Shown here: piece by piece, positions 5,016 to 6,387 of the stretch
Layout: each line of letters opens with the position of its first letter
Position numbering within the stretch: position 1 is the first letter of the stretch
DNA from: Solirubrobacteraceae bacterium
GTDB taxonomy: Bacteria > Actinomycetota > Thermoleophilia > Solirubrobacterales > Solirubrobacteraceae
Reading direction: 5' to 3'
DNA length: 6,387 nt
NCBI GenBank assembly: GCA_030038955.1
Contig: JASHQV010000349.1
Coordinates: forward strand, 1-6,387
The notes under the pieces: model-generated
The model's input: only the letters and a program-made list of their open reading frames with translations
The model's database searches: none
What the model was told of the DNA's origin: nothing
Translations under genes and position numbers: made by a program

Positions 5016-6216
5016 GCCGGGCGCCAGCCGTCGCCTGGTCCTGCTGCTGACGGTCGCCTGCGGTGCGTCCGTCGCCAACCTGTACTACGCGCAGCCGCTG
5101 CTGCATACGCTGGCGGTCGCGTTTGGCACCGCCAATGGCACGACCGGGCTGCTGGTCACGGTCGGCCAGGCCGGATACGTGATCGGCTTGGCGCTGGTGG
5201 TGCCGCTCGGCGACCTGCTCGAGCGTCGGCGTCTGATCGTGACGACGCTGGTGTGCACTGCCGCCGGGCAGGCGCTGGCGGCGATTGCTCCCGGGTTCAC
5301 TGTGTTCGCGGTGGCCGTGCTGGTCGTCGGCGTGTGCGCGTGCGTCGCCCAGGTGATCGTGCCGCTGTCGTCGAGCCTGGCCGCCGAGCACGAGCGGGGC
5401 AGCGTGGTCGGCATGGTGATGAGCGGCCTGCTGATCGGCATCCTGCTGGCGCGCACGATCAGCGGCGTGATCGCCGGGCTGCTCGGCTGGCGCGCGGTGT
5501 TCGCGATCGCCGCCGTTGCCGCGCTGCTGCTGGCGGCGGCCGTGCGGTCGGCGCTGCCGCCGGTCCCGAGCACCGAGCGGATGCGCTATCCGGCGCTGCT
5601 GCGATCGATCTTGGGCCTGATCGAGCAGCTGCCCGTGCTGCGCCAGCGGATGCTGCTCGGGAGCTTGTCGTTCGGCTGCTTCAGCGTGCTCTGGACATCA
5701 TTGGCCTTCCTCCTATCCGGCCCTCCGTTCCACCTCGGCAACATCGACATCGGCCTGTTCGGGCTGGCGGGCGTTGCGGGCGCGACGGTAGCCCCGGTGA
5801 CCGGACACCTGGCGGACCGCGGGCGTGGGCGACTGGCGACGACGGCGGCGCTGCTGACGCTGCTGGCCAGCTGGGCGCTGCTGGCCCTGGGGCGCAACCG
5901 CATTCCGGAGCTGGTGATCGGGATCGTGATGCTCGACCTCGGCGTCCAGGGCGTTCACATCTCCAACCAGAGCGCGATCTACGCGCTGTTGCCGGACGCT
6001 CGCAGCCGCCTGACGACCGCCTACATGGTCGCCTACTTCACCGGCGGCGTGATCCTCTCGGCTGCGACCTCGGCGCTGTACGCGTCGGACGGCTGGAGCG
6101 CGGTGTGCCTGCTCGGCGCGATCACCGCGGCGGCTGCACTGGGCGTCTGGGTGGTCAGCGACCTGGCGCTCCGCCACGACGCCGCTTCCCGCCATCCGAT
6201 CGGACAAGACCTCTGA
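4942..6216 (+). CDS. Major facilitator superfamily transporter ('NLYYAQPLL' DHA1-like group); start uncertain
   Basis: From the nominal GTG the product has 424 residues and about twelve hydrophobic helices, the normal MFS plan. Helix 1 begins near residue 31 and carries NLYYAQPLL (47-54). It is followed by TGLLVTVGQAGYVIGLALVVPLGD with DLLERRR (91-97), the MFS motif A between helices 2 and 3. The pseudo-repeat of this loop in the second half is GHLADRGRGR (288-297). Members of this group are putative proton-driven exporters of drugs, sugars or other small molecules from the inner membrane; the substrate cannot be told. The first 30 residues (Ser/Arg-rich) look non-native: they lie over the small membrane-protein gene, and their codons carry A or T at the third position more often than the rest. 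No ATG, GTG or TTG occurs in frame between 4942 and helix 1, so either 4942 is used or an unusual start such as CTG near 5035 is used. The product is otherwise complete, ending at TGA 6214-6216. Confidence 0.88.
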   Translation: MSSRTAASGSSPSSSGSARRSPTSRPGASRRLVLLLTVACGASVANLYYAQPLLHTLAVAFGTANGTTGLLVTVGQAGYVIGLALVVPLGDLLERRRLIVTTLVCTAAGQALAAIAPGFTVFAVAVLVVGVCACVAQVIVPLSSSLAAEHERGSVVGMVMSGLLIGILLARTISGVIAGLLGWRAVFAIAAVAALLLAAAVRSALPPVPSTERMRYPALLRSILGLIEQLPVLRQRMLLGSLSFGCFSVLWTSLAFLLSGPPFHLGNIDIGLFGLAGVAGATVAPVTGHLADRGRGRLATTAALLTLLASWALLALGRNRIPELVIGIVMLDLGVQGVHISNQSAIYALLPDARSRLTTAYMVAYFTGGVILSAATSALYASDGWSAVCLLGAITAAAALGVWVVSDLALRHDAASRHPIGQDL

Positions 6217-6241
6217 TCGCCCCTCGAGGGAGCGCAGCGGC

Positions 6242-6247
6242 GACAAT
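6242..6247 (+). promoter_or_regulatory. Weak -10-like hexamer before selA
   Basis: GACAAT, four of six to TATAAT, ends 6 bases before the ATG at 6254, a spacing that would give a leaderless message. No -35 match is seen, and co-transcription with the transporter is equally possible. Confidence 0.25.
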
Positions 6248-6253
6248 CCCGAG

Positions 6254-6387
6254 ATGAGCTTTCGTGAGCTGCCGAGCGTCGACCGGCTTGCCGGCCAGCT
6301 GGAGGCGCCGCACGCGCTGGCCGTCCAGGCCGCGCGTGCGGCGCTGGCCGCGCGCCGCAGCCAGCTGGCGGTCGGGGAGCCGGACGG
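6254..6387 (+). CDS. selA: Probable L-seryl-tRNA(Sec) selenium transferase (selenocysteine synthase), N-terminal 44 residues
   Basis: The frame opens at ATG 6254 and runs off the right edge after 44 codons. The sequence begins MSFRELPSVDRLAGQLE and continues with an Ala/Arg-rich helix. 'R-x-[LI]-P-[SA]-[VI]-D-x-L' followed by helices is the typical opening of SelA proteins (Se-cys_synth_N domain). SelA is a PLP enzyme that converts serine on tRNA(Sec) to selenocysteine, using selenophosphate made by SelD. The PLP lysine and catalytic domain lie outside the window, so the call rests on the N-terminal pattern only. The gene begins 37 bases after the transporter stop on the same strand. No Shine-Dalgarno at normal distance is seen. 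No tRNA(Sec) lies in the gap. Confidence 0.65.
   Translation, partial: MSFRELPSVDRLAGQLEAPHALAVQAARAALAARRSQLAVGEPD

Noticed and set aside
6221..6230. Palindrome CCCTCGAGGG between the transporter and selA
   Set aside because: Ten bases with no loop cannot form a hairpin, and such a short palindrome is expected by chance in GC-rich DNA.

Overview
The window is very GC-rich chromosomal DNA. Third codon positions are almost always G or C, GTG starts are in use, and gene packing is tight. An adrenodoxin-reductase-type FprA, a DUF151 bifunctional nuclease with an acidic tail, a D-Ala-D-Ala ligase and weak or absent Shine-Dalgarno sites fit an actinomycete-like genome. I lean towards a deep-branching lineage such as Thermoleophilia/Solirubrobacterales, but this is an impression, not a measurement. 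No insertion sequence, prophage, CRISPR array, tRNA or rRNA is visible.

Layout. (1) 1-1711, plus strand: the 3' part of a fold-type I PLP aminotransferase with an odd Ala/Gly/Ser-rich C-terminal tail, followed 13 bases later by a complete D-alanine-D-alanine ligase, probably one operon. (2) 1712-1863: a convergent intergenic region with an 18-bp perfect GC hairpin (likely bidirectional terminator) and three tandem 16-bp G-rich repeats. (3) 1864-2349, minus strand: a bifunctional nuclease (DUF151) gene with a good Shine-Dalgarno and a -10 box. (4) 2471-3151, plus strand: an unrecognised five-helix membrane protein with a channel-like C-terminal end. (5) 3152-3288: an intergenic region dominated by a 24-bp perfect inverted repeat with a 5-nt loop, much more AT-rich than its surroundings, ending just before the probable promoter and start of (6) fprA, a ferredoxin/adrenodoxin-NADP+ reductase (3289-4707). 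(7) 4761-6216: a small two-helix membrane protein overlapping the nominal start of a major facilitator transporter of the 'NLYYAQPLL' type. (8) 6254-6387: the first 44 codons of a probable selA (selenocysteine synthase), cut by the window edge.

How the genes fit together. The aminotransferase-Ddl pair suggests amino-acid or peptidoglycan-precursor metabolism. The nuclease, membrane protein and FprA appear to be separate units. The small membrane protein and the MFS transporter are probably co-transcribed. The start of selA suggests that the selenocysteine machinery continues to the right. The most unusual non-coding signal is the large inverted repeat in front of fprA. The most unusual coding signal is the overlap at 4942-5015, where codon use supports the small protein rather than the annotated N-terminus of the transporter. 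I see no clear, entirely new multi-gene system.
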